Shown: one piece after another, positions 53,437 to 62,344 of the stretch
How positions within the stretch are numbered: the first letter of the stretch is position 1
Layout of the letters: every line of letters starts with the position of its first letter
Origin: CAITWF01 sp038231575
Lineage (GTDB): Bacteria > Verrucomicrobiota > Verrucomicrobiia > Opitutales > Opitutaceae
DNA: 64,000 bases
Assembly (NCBI GenBank): GCA_038231575.1
Contig: JBBRLB010000004.1
Span: 1 to 64,000 of the forward strand
Reading direction: 5' to 3'
Notes under the pieces: generated by a model
What the model was told of the DNA's origin: nothing
Databases searched by the model: none
What the model saw: the letters and a program-made list of their open reading frames with translations, nothing else
Position numbers and translations under genes: made by a program

Positions 53437-55488
53437 ATGCGTGTCACCCTCGCGGTCGCCCTCGGCGGTCTCGCCGCCCTCGCTTCCCTCCGCGCCCTCG
53501 AGCCCACCGAGTGGAAAAACCGCCAGCCGCTGTCCGTCGAAAGCGCCGGCCTCGTGAAGCTCGCACTGCCGCCGGAAACGCTCGGTCTCGCGCGCGCCGG
53601 CCTCGAGGATTTGCGCCTGCTTGATCCGGCGGGGCGCGAGGTGCCGTTTGTCTTCACGCTCCCCGCGCCCGCGGTGCCGGCCCTGACGCGCACCCCGCGC
53701 GTCTTTCAAACCACGCTCGCCAATTCGACCACGGAGTTGCTCATCGGCACGGACACGACCACGCCGCTCGAGTCGCTCACGCTGACGACACCGGCGCCCG
53801 CCTTCCTGAAAGCCGCGCGGCTCGACCTCTCGAACGACGGCGAGCAGTGGGAAACGCTCGCGGAGGGCGCCGTGCTCTTCCGTCAATTCGGTGCCGAGCA
53901 ACTCCGCTTCGATCTCAAACGGCGCACCGCCTCGCACCTGCGCGTCCGCATCGACGACTCGCGCTCCCGCACCGTGCCGTTCACGGGCGCGACGCTGCAC
54001 CTCGCCGGGTCCACGCCACCCGAAGTCACGACACCGATCACCGTGCGCGTCGTGCGCCGCGAGGAATTCGCCGGCGAATCCGTGCTCACGCTCGATCTCG
54101 GCGGCGCGAATGTCCCGCTCGCGAGCCTCGAGTTCGCCACCGCCGAATCGCTCTTCGCGCGAACGCTGACCTTCGCAACGCGCGAACTGCGCGACGAGAC
54201 GGCCGTCGAGCGCACGCTCGCCACCGGCTCGATCTGGCGCGTCGCCGCCGAGGGCGTGCCCGCGACGGCGCGGCTCGACGTGCCGCTGCATTTGGTCACG
54301 CCCTCGCGCGAATTACTCGTGCACCTCACGAATGGCGACAGCCCGCCGCTCGCGATCGACGGCGTCACCGCGCGCCAGCGGCCGCGATGGCTCGTGTTCC
54401 GCGCCGCCGAACCCGGCACCTACGCCGTGCTCACGGGCCACGCGCAGATCGCCGCGCCGCGCTACGACCTCGCCTCGCTCGCGACCGCGCTGCGCGACAC
54501 GCCGCCCACCGGGCTCATCCCCGGCCCGGCGGCGCCGAATCCCGGTTATCACACCGTCGACACCTTGGCCGACACGCCCCTGCGCGGCGCCGCGATCGAT
54601 CCGGCGGCGTGGGGATTCCGCAAACCAGTCCAACTTACCGCCGCCGGTGTGCAGCAACTCGAACTCGATCTCGATGTGCTCGCGCGCGCGCAATCCAGCT
54701 TCGCCGATCTCCGGTTAGTGCGCGACGGCGCGCAGGTGCCCTACCTCCTCGAGCGGCCCGCGCTCTCCCGGTCCCGTCCGCTCGCGATCACGCGCGACGA
54801 CGATCCGAAGCAGCCACGTCTCAGCCGCTGGCAAATCAAACTCCCGCGCGCCTCGCTGCCGATCACGCGCCTAACCCTCACCTCGTCCACCGCGCTCTTT
54901 CAACGCCACCTCCGGCTCTTCGAAAAGATTTCCGATGACCGCCGCGGCGAAATGGTCGAGCGCACCCTCGCCGACGCCGACTGGAGCCACACGCCGGGCG
55001 ACGCGCGTTCGCTGACGCTCGGTTTCTCTTCCCCGCCCGCGACCGACACATTTTCCCTTGAGACCGACAACGGAGACAATCCGCCCATCGTGCTCGCGTC
55101 CGCATCGGCCGCCTATCCGGTCGCGCGGCTGCTGTTTAAGACCGAGCCCATCCCGAACGCGCTCGCGGAGAACTTGTCGAATCCGCCCGCGGTGAGCTCG
55201 TCGAATCCGTCGAACGGGCCCGGCTCCCTCGCGCTTTATTACGGCCAGCGCTCCGCGTCGGCCCCGCGCTATGATCTTTCGCTGGTCGCGGGACAGATTC
55301 TCGCGGCGGAAAAATCCGTGGCGTCGCTCGGCGCCGAGGAACAGGCGCGGGCCGCGGGTTGGTCCGGCCAACCGCTCGCGGGCGCGCGGGGCGACGTGGT
55401 GTTCTGGAGCGTGCTGGCGCTCGTCGTGGTGGGCCTGCTCGCGATCGTCGCGAAACTGCTGCCGAAACCGCCGTCGGCGACGGGGTGA
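53437..55488 (+). CDS. DUF3999 membrane-anchored periplasmic protein
   Basis: A 683-residue exported protein with a signal peptide (AVALGGLAALASLRA), a long beta-rich periplasmic region with two similar halves (ALEPTEWKNRQPLSVESAGLVKLALP and WGFRKPVQLTAAGVQQLELDL are corresponding beginnings) and a C-terminal membrane helix (VVFWSVLALVVVGLLAIVAKLL). DUF3999 genes commonly follow DUF2339 genes, so the two probably form one envelope complex. I chose the ATG at 53437 because GGAGGG lies 11 bases upstream; an in-frame ATG at 53377, overlapping the previous gene, is possible. A Ser/Asn-rich stretch near residues 579-595 is encoded by a repeat-like DNA segment. Confidence 0.85.
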   Translation: MRVTLAVALGGLAALASLRALEPTEWKNRQPLSVESAGLVKLALPPETLGLARAGLEDLRLLDPAGREVPFVFTLPAPAVPALTRTPRVFQTTLANSTTELLIGTDTTTPLESLTLTTPAPAFLKAARLDLSNDGEQWETLAEGAVLFRQFGAEQLRFDLKRRTASHLRVRIDDSRSRTVPFTGATLHLAGSTPPEVTTPITVRVVRREEFAGESVLTLDLGGANVPLASLEFATAESLFARTLTFATRELRDETAVERTLATGSIWRVAAEGVPATARLDVPLHLVTPSRELLVHLTNGDSPPLAIDGVTARQRPRWLVFRAAEPGTYAVLTGHAQIAAPRYDLASLATALRDTPPTGLIPGPAAPNPGYHTVDTLADTPLRGAAIDPAAWGFRKPVQLTAAGVQQLELDLDVLARAQSSFADLRLVRDGAQVPYLLERPALSRSRPLAITRDDDPKQPRLSRWQIKLPRASLPITRLTLTSSTALFQRHLRLFEKISDDRRGEMVERTLADADWSHTPGDARSLTLGFSSPPATDTFSLETDNGDNPPIVLASASAAYPVARLLFKTEPIPNALAENLSNPPAVSSSNPSNGPGSLALYYGQRSASAPRYDLSLVAGQILAAEKSVASLGAEEQARAAGWSGQPLAGARGDVVFWSVLALVVVGLLAIVAKLLPKPPSATG

Positions 55489-55516
55489 ACGACGGGGCCC
55501 GGGGAGGGCCGCGACG

Positions 55517-55996
55517 TCACCGCGACGCTAGCTCGAGCCAGACGGTGTGCGGATATTCGGCGTTGCCGAGCGTGAGGGCGTGCGCGACGGCGGTGCGGAA
55601 GCGCACCTTGCCGCCGAACGAAATGCGCGCGTCGATGTTCAATCCGTGTCGCAGCAGATCGTCGTCCGCCATATACTCGATCTGAAACGGGATCGTGCCG
55701 CCCTTGGGTCCGTGGATGGTCTGCTCGGCGATCACCTGCGGGACCGGTTCGACTTTCGCGCGGTCGCCGAGCGGCAGATCTTTTTTCGCCACGGCGCGCA
55801 TCAGCTCGGTTCCGGAGAGATCGACCACGCGCACGACCACGACGGCATCGGGAGGCAGCGCGATGTCAGAGCGAAATTCCACCGTGCCGTTCACCGTGCG
55901 ATGCGGATCGCCCTCCTGGGTGACTTCGATGTGGGAACAGCCGGCGGCGAAGAGCGCGGCGCACGCGGCAAGGAAAAAGAGCGGGGAGGTTTTCAT
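55517..55996 (-). CDS. YbaY-like lipoprotein
   Basis: A 159-residue lipoprotein. The signal ends in a lipobox (LFAAGC), giving lipidation at Cys20. The mature domain (VNGTVEFRSDIALPPDAVVVVRVVDLSG, and IPFQIEYMADDDL with RHGLNIDARISF) matches the YbaY/YscW-type family, a small beta-rich fold also found with META/HslJ lipoproteins and linked to surface structure or heat-stress roles. The ATG overlaps the stop of the upstream agarase-like gene (ATGA), so translation is coupled. Confidence 0.85.
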   Translation of the reverse strand: MKTSPLFFLAACAALFAAGCSHIEVTQEGDPHRTVNGTVEFRSDIALPPDAVVVVRVVDLSGTELMRAVAKKDLPLGDRAKVEPVPQVIAEQTIHGPKGGTIPFQIEYMADDDLLRHGLNIDARISFGGKVRFRTAVAHALTLGNAEYPHTVWLELASR

Positions 55997-57330
55997 GCGG
56001 AAAGGGTTTCGGGGGTGGACCCGCCGGGGCGGGCGGCGCACCGCACCGTTTCGGCGCGGGCGTTGAACTCGGCCAGCAACTCCGTGTGCTCGCGGGCCTC
56101 GGCGCCGTTGGCGTGGACGAGGCCGCGGGCGAACGGCGGTTGCTCGCCGGGCTCGTCCAGCCACTGGCGCCACCCATAGCCGACCACCGCCGGGTGTCGA
56201 GCCGCGCGCTCCAGCGCCGCCCGGCCGCGGCGCAGCATCCGCTCGACCGTGGTCACCCGCCGCAGCGCCCGCGCCAGCTCCGAGCCGGCCGACGGGCGTA
56301 AAAAGTTTTCGTCCACCCAGCACACGTCGTCCGCGATCACCGGCCCTGTCGCCGTCCCGCTCGCCGCGATCGCCGGCAGCTCGTTCCAGTCCACGAGCGG
56401 CACATCGACCGCCGGATAAACGCCCTCTCCGCGGACGTTTTCGCCCGCCGGCCCCGCGCTCCGCGCGCCGAGCACGAGGTGATTCGGATCGCCGGCGCGA
56501 ATCGCTTCGCCCGCACTCGTGAAGTAGCGGTGGGCGAACTCGCGCGTCCAGCGCCCCTGATCGCGCAGGTAGCCGCGCGTCGCGAACCCCTGTTCGGTGC
56601 GCGTCAGTTCGCGCACGACTTCCTTGTTTGCGAGCGGCGCGCCCCACGCCCGCGCCACCGCCGCGAGTTTTCCGCCGTGCAACGCGAGCACGAATTCCCA
56701 TGCCGCATGATACGCCGCAAAACTCGGTTCGAGGCTCAGGCAAATCTGGAGCAGCGTCGGCCGCACCCGCGCCGGCGGTTTCGCCTCGGCCATTGCACCC
56801 GCCTTGAGCTCTGTCGCAGGGTGCGGCTGCGCCCAGCCCAGGGCGTCATCCGCCAGCCAGCCGAGCAGCGCGCGATCGGTTACCCGGGGCGCGCAGGCCA
56901 CGAGGGCGTGCTCCGCCGCGCGCCGCGCCCAGTCCGGATCGAACACATCCGGCAAGCGCGCGCCGGGCGCATGGATGAGCGTGCCCGCGCGGCAAAAATC
57001 CACCGTGGCCACAAACGCCAGTCCGTCCGCGCGCGCCGTGCCGTCGCCGCCCGCCCCGGCGACGTTGAAACCCCAGCGCCGGAGCCGCGCCGCCGCATTG
57101 GCGTCCGGCGCGACAAACGGCGCGAGGCTGCTGTCCCCGGCGACGGGCACGCTCGCCCGCACGCCGTGCACCGCCTTGCAGAAAAACGGACGATCCTCCG
57201 CGTCGACGAGCCACCAGCGGCCGGCGGCATCGGGGACGGCGCGGACAAATCCCGCCGCGCCGCGCGCAAGATCCCAGCGGAGTTCGCCCGGATTCGGCGC
57301 GGTCGGGGTGGCATCGCCAGCGTGGGGCAT
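55993..57330 (-). CDS. Agarase-like glycoside hydrolase fold protein, possibly inactive
   Basis: A 445-residue protein without a signal peptide. Segments resemble TIM-barrel agarases: RWWLVDAEDRPFFCKAVHGV near the N-terminus, LRRWGFNVAGAGGD, HLVLGARSAGP, and GWRQWLDEPGEQPPFARGLV near the end. In agarases the acid/base Glu follows an Asp-Asn in a W-x-x-D-N-E pattern; here the region reads GWLADDALGW, so that Glu seems lost. Either it is a degenerate paralogue or it has another role. Family placement is by eye and modest. It is coupled by a 4-base overlap to a lipoprotein gene. Confidence 0.6.
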   Translation of the reverse strand: MPHAGDATPTAPNPGELRWDLARGAAGFVRAVPDAAGRWWLVDAEDRPFFCKAVHGVRASVPVAGDSSLAPFVAPDANAAARLRRWGFNVAGAGGDGTARADGLAFVATVDFCRAGTLIHAPGARLPDVFDPDWARRAAEHALVACAPRVTDRALLGWLADDALGWAQPHPATELKAGAMAEAKPPARVRPTLLQICLSLEPSFAAYHAAWEFVLALHGGKLAAVARAWGAPLANKEVVRELTRTEQGFATRGYLRDQGRWTREFAHRYFTSAGEAIRAGDPNHLVLGARSAGPAGENVRGEGVYPAVDVPLVDWNELPAIAASGTATGPVIADDVCWVDENFLRPSAGSELARALRRVTTVERMLRRGRAALERAARHPAVVGYGWRQWLDEPGEQPPFARGLVHANGAEAREHTELLAEFNARAETVRCAARPGGSTPETLSA

Positions 57331-57391
57331 CGCGCGCGAAGCTGGCGCGGCGGCCCGAAAAAGGAAAGCGCGCAGTGCGGCGCCCGGAATT

Positions 57392-57486
57392 TAGCCGCAA
57401 AAAGGCACAGAAATAATCTGCCGGGCAGTCGTAAGATTTCCGCGCGCCTCATTTGCCGGCAAATTCTTGGGGCCTTCTTGCGGCCA
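57392..57486. repeat. Palindromic element D of the GCCGCAAAAAGGCGC family (short form)
   Basis: The ends TAGCCGCAAAAAGGCACAGA and GGCCTTCTTGCGGCCA are imperfect inverted repeats. The middle keeps the family core AAGATTTCCGCGCGCC but the central palindrome is eroded. It lies between divergent genes, 74 bp before the start of the large cytochrome gene. Confidence 0.78.
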
Positions 57487-57560
57487 AAAATTCCGAGACT
57501 TTTTAGGAGCGGCCACGGCTTGCGTAACGTTCGCCCCACCGTAGCGTCTCGCCTCCCCTC

Positions 57561-60500
57561 ATGCGTTACCCACGATTTCTTCGCCTCACCGCGCTCGTCG
57601 CGGCGGCCCTGCTCACCTCGCACGTCACCGCCTTCGCGCAAGAAGACGAGAAGGACGACGACACAACCAAGCCCACCGGAAAAATCCGCGATGCCGGCAC
57701 GCGCCTCGCCGCAGCCGAAATCAGCCCCGCCTCCGAGGAAGGCACCCGTGCCCTCAACCGCATGCGGCTGGCCCCCGGCCTCGTCGCCAAGCTCTGGGCC
57801 GCCGAGCCCATGCTCGCGAATCCGGTGGCGTTCAACTTCGACGAACGCGGCCGCATCTTCGTGGCCGAGACCTACCGCTATCGCTCCAGCGTGCTCGATA
57901 TCCGCGACTACATGTGGACGCTCGAGTCCGAGCTCGCCACGCGCACTGCCGAGGAGTGGCTGGCCGTGGTGAAGCGTAACTTCGGCGATGCCGGCCTCAA
58001 GGAGCTCTCGATCGAAAGCGAACGCATCCGCCTGCTTGAGGATACGAAGCACACGGGCGTCGCGGACAAATCCACCCTCTACGCCGAGGGTTTCAACACC
58101 CCGCTCGACGGCATCGCCTCCGGCATCATGGCGCGCCGCGGCCAGGTCTGGTTCACCAACATCCCCAATCTCTGGAAATTCACGGGCGAAAACAAAGCGG
58201 AGACCCGCACCGCGATCAGCACGGGCTATGGCGTGCGCTTCAACTTCACCGGCCACGATCTCCACGGCCTCACGTTTGGCCCGGACGGAAAAATCTATTT
58301 CAGCATCGGTGATCGCGGCGCGCACGCCACCGCGCCGGACGGCAGCGTCGCCGACACCCCCGACAGCGGCGCCGTGTTTCGGAGCAACCCCGATGGGTCT
58401 CAGCTCGAGCTCTTCGCCACCGGCCTCCGCAACCCGCAGTCGCTCCTCTTCACCGAAAACGGCGACCTCTTCACCGGCGACAACGACTGCGACCAGGGCG
58501 ACGAGGAACGTCTCGTGCACGTCATCGAAAACAGCGACAACGGCTGGCGCGTCGGCTATCAGTTTCCCCCGCTCGGCAAAAACAGCCCGTGGCTCCGCGA
58601 GAAAATGTGGACGCCCCGCCACGAGGGCCAGGCGAACTTCATGATCGCCCCGATCTGCAATATCGAAGACGGCCCCTCGGGCGTCGCGTATTATCCCGGC
58701 ACCGGCCTGAACGATTCCTATCGCGGCAACATTTTCGTCACGCACTTCAAGGGCAGCATCGCGCGCAGCGGCATCTACACTTACACTGTAAATCCGAACG
58801 GCGCCGGCTACGCCATCGCGACCGCGAAACCCTTTCTCCAAGCGGCGCTCCCGACCGACGTGCGCTTCGGCCCTGACGGCCGCCTGTATGTTTCCGACTG
58901 GGCCGACGGCTGGCCGAAATCCAAACGCGGCCGCATCTACACCATCAGCGATCCCCAGCACGAGAACGACGCGATCATCAAGGAGACCGAAAAGATCATC
59001 GGCGGCGATTGGACGAAGAAATCCAACGACGAACTCACCACGCTGCTCGCTCACCCCGATTGGCGCGTGCGGCTCGAAGCCCAGTTCACCCTCGCCGAGC
59101 GCGGCGAACCGAGCATCGCGCTGCTCGCCAAAGTGGCCGCCGCTGCCCCGATCGGCTACGCGCGCTTCCACGCCGTGTGGGGCCTCGGCCAGCTCGCTGC
59201 CAAATTCCCCGCCGCCCTCGCGCCGCTCCGCCCGTTTGTCACGAACTCCGATCCCGAAGTCCGCGCCCAATCGATCAAGGTTCTCGGTGATCACGGCGCC
59301 GCCGATCAGGCCGACGCCTTCATGGCCGCGCTCAAGGACGAGAACAACCGCGTGAAATTCTTCGCCGCGCAATCGCTCGGCAAACTCAAGTCCGGCGCCG
59401 CCGCGCCCGCCCTCCTCGTCGCCCTCGGGGCCAACGCCGACAAGGACGAATATCTCCGCCACGCGCTCGTGATGGGACTCGTCGGCGGCAACAACCTCGG
59501 CGCCCTGACCGCCGCCATCCGCGACGAATCCCGTTCGGTCCGCCTCGGCGTGCTCCTCGCGTTCCGCCGCCTCGGGAATGCCGCGGCCGCCAAATTCCTC
59601 GCTGACTCCGATCCGATGATCATCCGCGAGGCCGCCCTCGCGATCAACGACGCGCCCATCAACGCCGCGCTCCCCGCCCTCGCCGCGCTCATCACGACCC
59701 CGAGCACCGACGAAAATGTGATGCTCCGCGTCATCAACGCCAACTTCCGCCTCGGCACGCCCGCGCATGCCGCGGCGATCGCCGCCTACGCCGCCCGCGC
59801 GGAAGCGCCCGCGTTTCTCCGCGCCGAGGCCGTCGCACAGCTCGCGAACTGGCCCAAACCGCTGCAGCGCGATCGGCTCGTCGGCGTTTATCGTCCACTC
59901 GTGGAAAAAACCCGCGACGCCTCTGTCGCCGTCAACGCCCTCAACCCGATCCTCGCCGCGTTGCTCGATCCCAAATCGCCCGAGGCCGTGCTGACCGCCG
60001 CAATCACCGCGGTCGAGTCGCTCAAGCTCACCGGCGCGTCCGACGCGCTCTTCGCGCTCGTCCGCACCGAGACCGCGGGCGCCACGCCGCGCGCGGCCGC
60101 CCTCCGCGCGCTCGACACCCTGAAGGATTCCCGCCTCGCCGCGGCCGTGAAAATCGCCGGCGGCCAGAAGTCCGCCACGATGCGCGCCGCCGCTCTCCCC
60201 ATCGCGAGCCGCCTCGCCCCCGCGGAGTCCGCGCCCGTGCTCGCCGGCGTCATCGCCAACGGCAGCCTCGAGGAGCAGAAAACCGCCTTCCGCGCCCTCG
60301 GCGCGCTCAACGTCCCCGAGGCCGACGCGATTTTCGTCGATCAGTTGACGAAGCTCGCCGCCGGCCAGGTGAAGCCTGCGTTGCAGCTCGAACTCGTCAC
60401 CGCCGCCGCCACGCGCAGCGAACCCGCCGTGAAAAAACTCCTCGCCGATCGCGATGCCGCCATTGCCCGGGACCCCGATCCGCTCGCGCCCTACCGCATC

Positions 60501-60995
60501 GCGTTGGAGGGCGGCAGCCGGATCCGTGGCGAAAAAATCTTCAACAACCAGCCCGTTATGGCCTGCGTGCGCTGTCACCGCATCGGCAACGAAAGCGGCG
60601 GCGAAGCCGGCCCGAATCTCGCGGGCATCGGCGAAAAACATCCGCGTGAATATCTGCTCGAGTCCGTCGTGAAGCCCAACGCCAAGATCGCCCCCGGCTT
60701 CGACACGGTCGTCGTTACGCTCAAGGCCGGCGGCGTCGCCGCCGGCACCGTCGCCAGTGAAACGGCCGACTGGCTCAGCCTGCGCGACACCGAGAACAAA
60801 CTCCACGAGGTGAAAAAATCGGACATCGCCAAGCGCGAAGGCGCGCCCTCCTCGATGCCGGAAATCTTCGGTGCGATTCTCACGAAGTCGGAGCTCCGCG
60901 ACGTGATCGAATATCTCGCCACCTTGCGCGACCGCCCCGACCGCCCGCTCGACGACAGCATCCCGCGCGCGCTCCGCGGCATCGCGGCGAAGTAA
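57561..60995 (+). CDS. Large secreted propeller - HEAT repeat - cytochrome c protein (PVC type)
   Basis: A 1144-residue exported protein. Signal peptide (residues 1-26), then a propeller domain (about 70-480, with NPVAFNFDERGRIFVAETYRY and GVRFNFTGHDLHGLTFGPDGKIY as blade motifs). A long alpha-solenoid of HEAT-like repeats follows (about 485-960). The cytochrome c domain holds CVRCH (Cys1002, Cys1005, His1006), with MPEIFGAILTK supplying the probable axial Met. This layout is well known in Planctomycetes and Verrucomicrobia and is thought to oxidise carbohydrate-derived substrates. A 1308-codon open frame on the other strand is a shadow caused by codon bias. Confidence 0.9.
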   Translation: MRYPRFLRLTALVAAALLTSHVTAFAQEDEKDDDTTKPTGKIRDAGTRLAAAEISPASEEGTRALNRMRLAPGLVAKLWAAEPMLANPVAFNFDERGRIFVAETYRYRSSVLDIRDYMWTLESELATRTAEEWLAVVKRNFGDAGLKELSIESERIRLLEDTKHTGVADKSTLYAEGFNTPLDGIASGIMARRGQVWFTNIPNLWKFTGENKAETRTAISTGYGVRFNFTGHDLHGLTFGPDGKIYFSIGDRGAHATAPDGSVADTPDSGAVFRSNPDGSQLELFATGLRNPQSLLFTENGDLFTGDNDCDQGDEERLVHVIENSDNGWRVGYQFPPLGKNSPWLREKMWTPRHEGQANFMIAPICNIEDGPSGVAYYPGTGLNDSYRGNIFVTHFKGSIARSGIYTYTVNPNGAGYAIATAKPFLQAALPTDVRFGPDGRLYVSDWADGWPKSKRGRIYTISDPQHENDAIIKETEKIIGGDWTKKSNDELTTLLAHPDWRVRLEAQFTLAERGEPSIALLAKVAAAAPIGYARFHAVWGLGQLAAKFPAALAPLRPFVTNSDPEVRAQSIKVLGDHGAADQADAFMAALKDENNRVKFFAAQSLGKLKSGAAAPALLVALGANADKDEYLRHALVMGLVGGNNLGALTAAIRDESRSVRLGVLLAFRRLGNAAAAKFLADSDPMIIREAALAINDAPINAALPALAALITTPSTDENVMLRVINANFRLGTPAHAAAIAAYAARAEAPAFLRAEAVAQLANWPKPLQRDRLVGVYRPLVEKTRDASVAVNALNPILAALLDPKSPEAVLTAAITAVESLKLTGASDALFALVRTETAGATPRAAALRALDTLKDSRLAAAVKIAGGQKSATMRAAALPIASRLAPAESAPVLAGVIANGSLEEQKTAFRALGALNVPEADAIFVDQLTKLAAGQVKPALQLELVTAAATRSEPAVKKLLADRDAAIARDPDPLAPYRIALEGGSRIRGEKIFNNQPVMACVRCHRIGNESGGEAGPNLAGIGEKHPREYLLESVVKPNAKIAPGFDTVVVTLKAGGVAAGTVASETADWLSLRDTENKLHEVKKSDIAKREGAPSSMPEIFGAILTKSELRDVIEYLATLRDRPDRPLDDSIPRALRGIAAK

Positions 60996-61151
60996 GCCGG
61001 CCGGATTCCATCGCGGAAATCCGGAAGGGCGGAAAGGCGAAAGCGGTTCCTCGGACGCTGCCCGTCCCAGGGGTCGGCCGTTCCTACTCGCTCCGGTCTG
61101 CTCCGCGATTCAGCGCTTTCGCGCCTGCGCGATTAATTTCTGGGGGCCTAA

Positions 61152-61167
61152 ATGACAGCACCGTCAT
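61152..61167. promoter_or_regulatory. ATGAC-N6-GTCAT operator-like palindrome
   Basis: Perfect 5-base inverted arms spaced by six bases lie 77 bp before the PepSY-protein start; a further GTCAT occurs at 61186-61190. It is a possible binding site for the OmpR-type regulator encoded in the same operon, by analogy with other autoregulated systems. Confidence 0.45.
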
Positions 61168-61243
61168 CTGCGCCGGGCCGTCCCCGTCATGTCGATCCGG
61201 TATGATTTCGTCGCACCTCACTCCTCCCACTCTGTTGCTCCCA

Positions 61244-61615
61244 ATGAAAACGCTGTTCCGTCCCCTGCTCGCCGCCGCCGTGTTCGCGTTCGCCGCTCCC
61301 TTTGCTTCGTCCAGTTTTGCCGCGGAGAAAGCGGAAAAGAACGAGGAGAAATCAGAAAAGGATGCGCCCAAGGGCTCAATCCGCCCGACCGGCGATTTGA
61401 CCACCGCGCAGATGGCCGCGCTCGCGAAAGTCTCCTTCACTGATGCACTCAAGACGGCGCTGGCCGCCGCGCCCGGCGTGGTCGTGAAAGCCGAGCTCGA
61501 AGTCGAGGATGGCAATCTGCAGTTCTCCTTCGAAATTGTCGGCGCCGACAAAAAGACCACCGAGGTCGAGATCGACGCGGGCAACGGCAAGGTGCTCGAC
61601 GTCGACAAGGGCTGA
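61244..61615 (+). CDS. Secreted PepSY-domain protein
   Basis: A 123-residue exported protein. The signal peptide is residues 1-27 (FAAPFASSSFA). A Lys/Glu-rich charged linker follows, then a PepSY domain with SFTDALKTALAAAPGVVVKAELEVEDG and VEIDAGNGKVLDVD, close to the typical pattern. PepSY modules inhibit proteases or bind metal-sensing partners. The ATG at 61244 starts the signal; it lies 54 bp before the regulator gene, so the three genes from here to 63678 form one operon. Confidence 0.85.
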   Translation: MKTLFRPLLAAAVFAFAAPFASSSFAAEKAEKNEEKSEKDAPKGSIRPTGDLTTAQMAALAKVSFTDALKTALAAAPGVVVKAELEVEDGNLQFSFEIVGADKKTTEVEIDAGNGKVLDVDKG

Positions 61616-61669
61616 GTGGAGCCGCACGCGCAGCTTGTCGTCCCCGCGCCGGCGTCTCACGCTGCCGAG

Positions 61670-62344
61670 ATGCGCCTCCTCGTCGTCGAAGACGAAAAAA
61701 AGATCGCCGCGTTCGTCCGCAAGGGCCTCGCCGAGGCGGGTTTCAACGTGACGGTCTGCCATCGCGGGGACGACGCGCTCGTGCTGGCCGGCTCCGAACG
61801 CTTCGACGCGCTCGTGCTCGACATCATGCTGCCCGGTCGCGACGGGCTCAGCGTTCTCCGCCATCTCCGCGAGGCGCGCAACACCGTGCCCGTGATTCTG
61901 CTCACCGCGCGCGACGGACTCGCCGAGCGCGTCGAGGGCCTCAATCTCGGCGCGGACGATTATCTCACCAAGCCGTTTTCCGTCGATGAACTCATCGCCC
62001 GCCTCCGCGCCGTGTGGCGCCGGCTCTCCGGCGAGGGCCTGAGCCTGCTGAAATACGAGGACCTCATCCTCAACCTCACCACGCGTGAGGTCCGCCGCGC
62101 CGGAAAAAAAATCGAGCTGACGGTCCGCGAATTCGCGCTGCTCGAATACCTCATGCGCACCCCCGGCCGCGTGCACACGCGGACGCAGCTCTGCGAACAC
62201 GTCTGGGATTACCATTTCGATCCGGGCACGAACCTCGTCGACGTGGGCATCCAGCGGCTCCGCCGGAAAGTCGACGACGGCCATGCCATCCCGCTCGTGC
62301 ACACCGTGCGCGGCGTGGGCTACACGCTCAAGGCCAGCGCATGA
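61670..62344 (+). CDS. OmpR-family response regulator
   Basis: A 224-residue regulator. The receiver has Asp8 (VVEDEKK), phosphoacceptor Asp51 (LVLDIMLPGRDG) and Lys101 (YLTKPF). The C-terminal winged helix (LTVREFALLEYLMRTPGRVHTRTQL, and NLVDVGIQRLRRKVD) is complete. The ATG at 61670 is preferred over GTG 61616, which would add residues unrelated to receivers. Its TGA overlaps the ATG of the kinase gene. The set resembles QseB/PmrA/CusR-like systems; the PepSY neighbour is typical of metal-stress regulators. Confidence 0.95.
   Translation: MRLLVVEDEKKIAAFVRKGLAEAGFNVTVCHRGDDALVLAGSERFDALVLDIMLPGRDGLSVLRHLREARNTVPVILLTARDGLAERVEGLNLGADDYLTKPFSVDELIARLRAVWRRLSGEGLSLLKYEDLILNLTTREVRRAGKKIELTVREFALLEYLMRTPGRVHTRTQLCEHVWDYHFDPGTNLVDVGIQRLRRKVDDGHAIPLVHTVRGVGYTLKASA

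Noticed and set aside
56880..60806. A 1308-codon open frame on the minus strand opposite the large cytochrome gene
   Set aside because: It is a GC-bias shadow: no domain motif, biased Arg/Gly/Ala content, and the plus strand carries clear propeller and CxxCH motifs.
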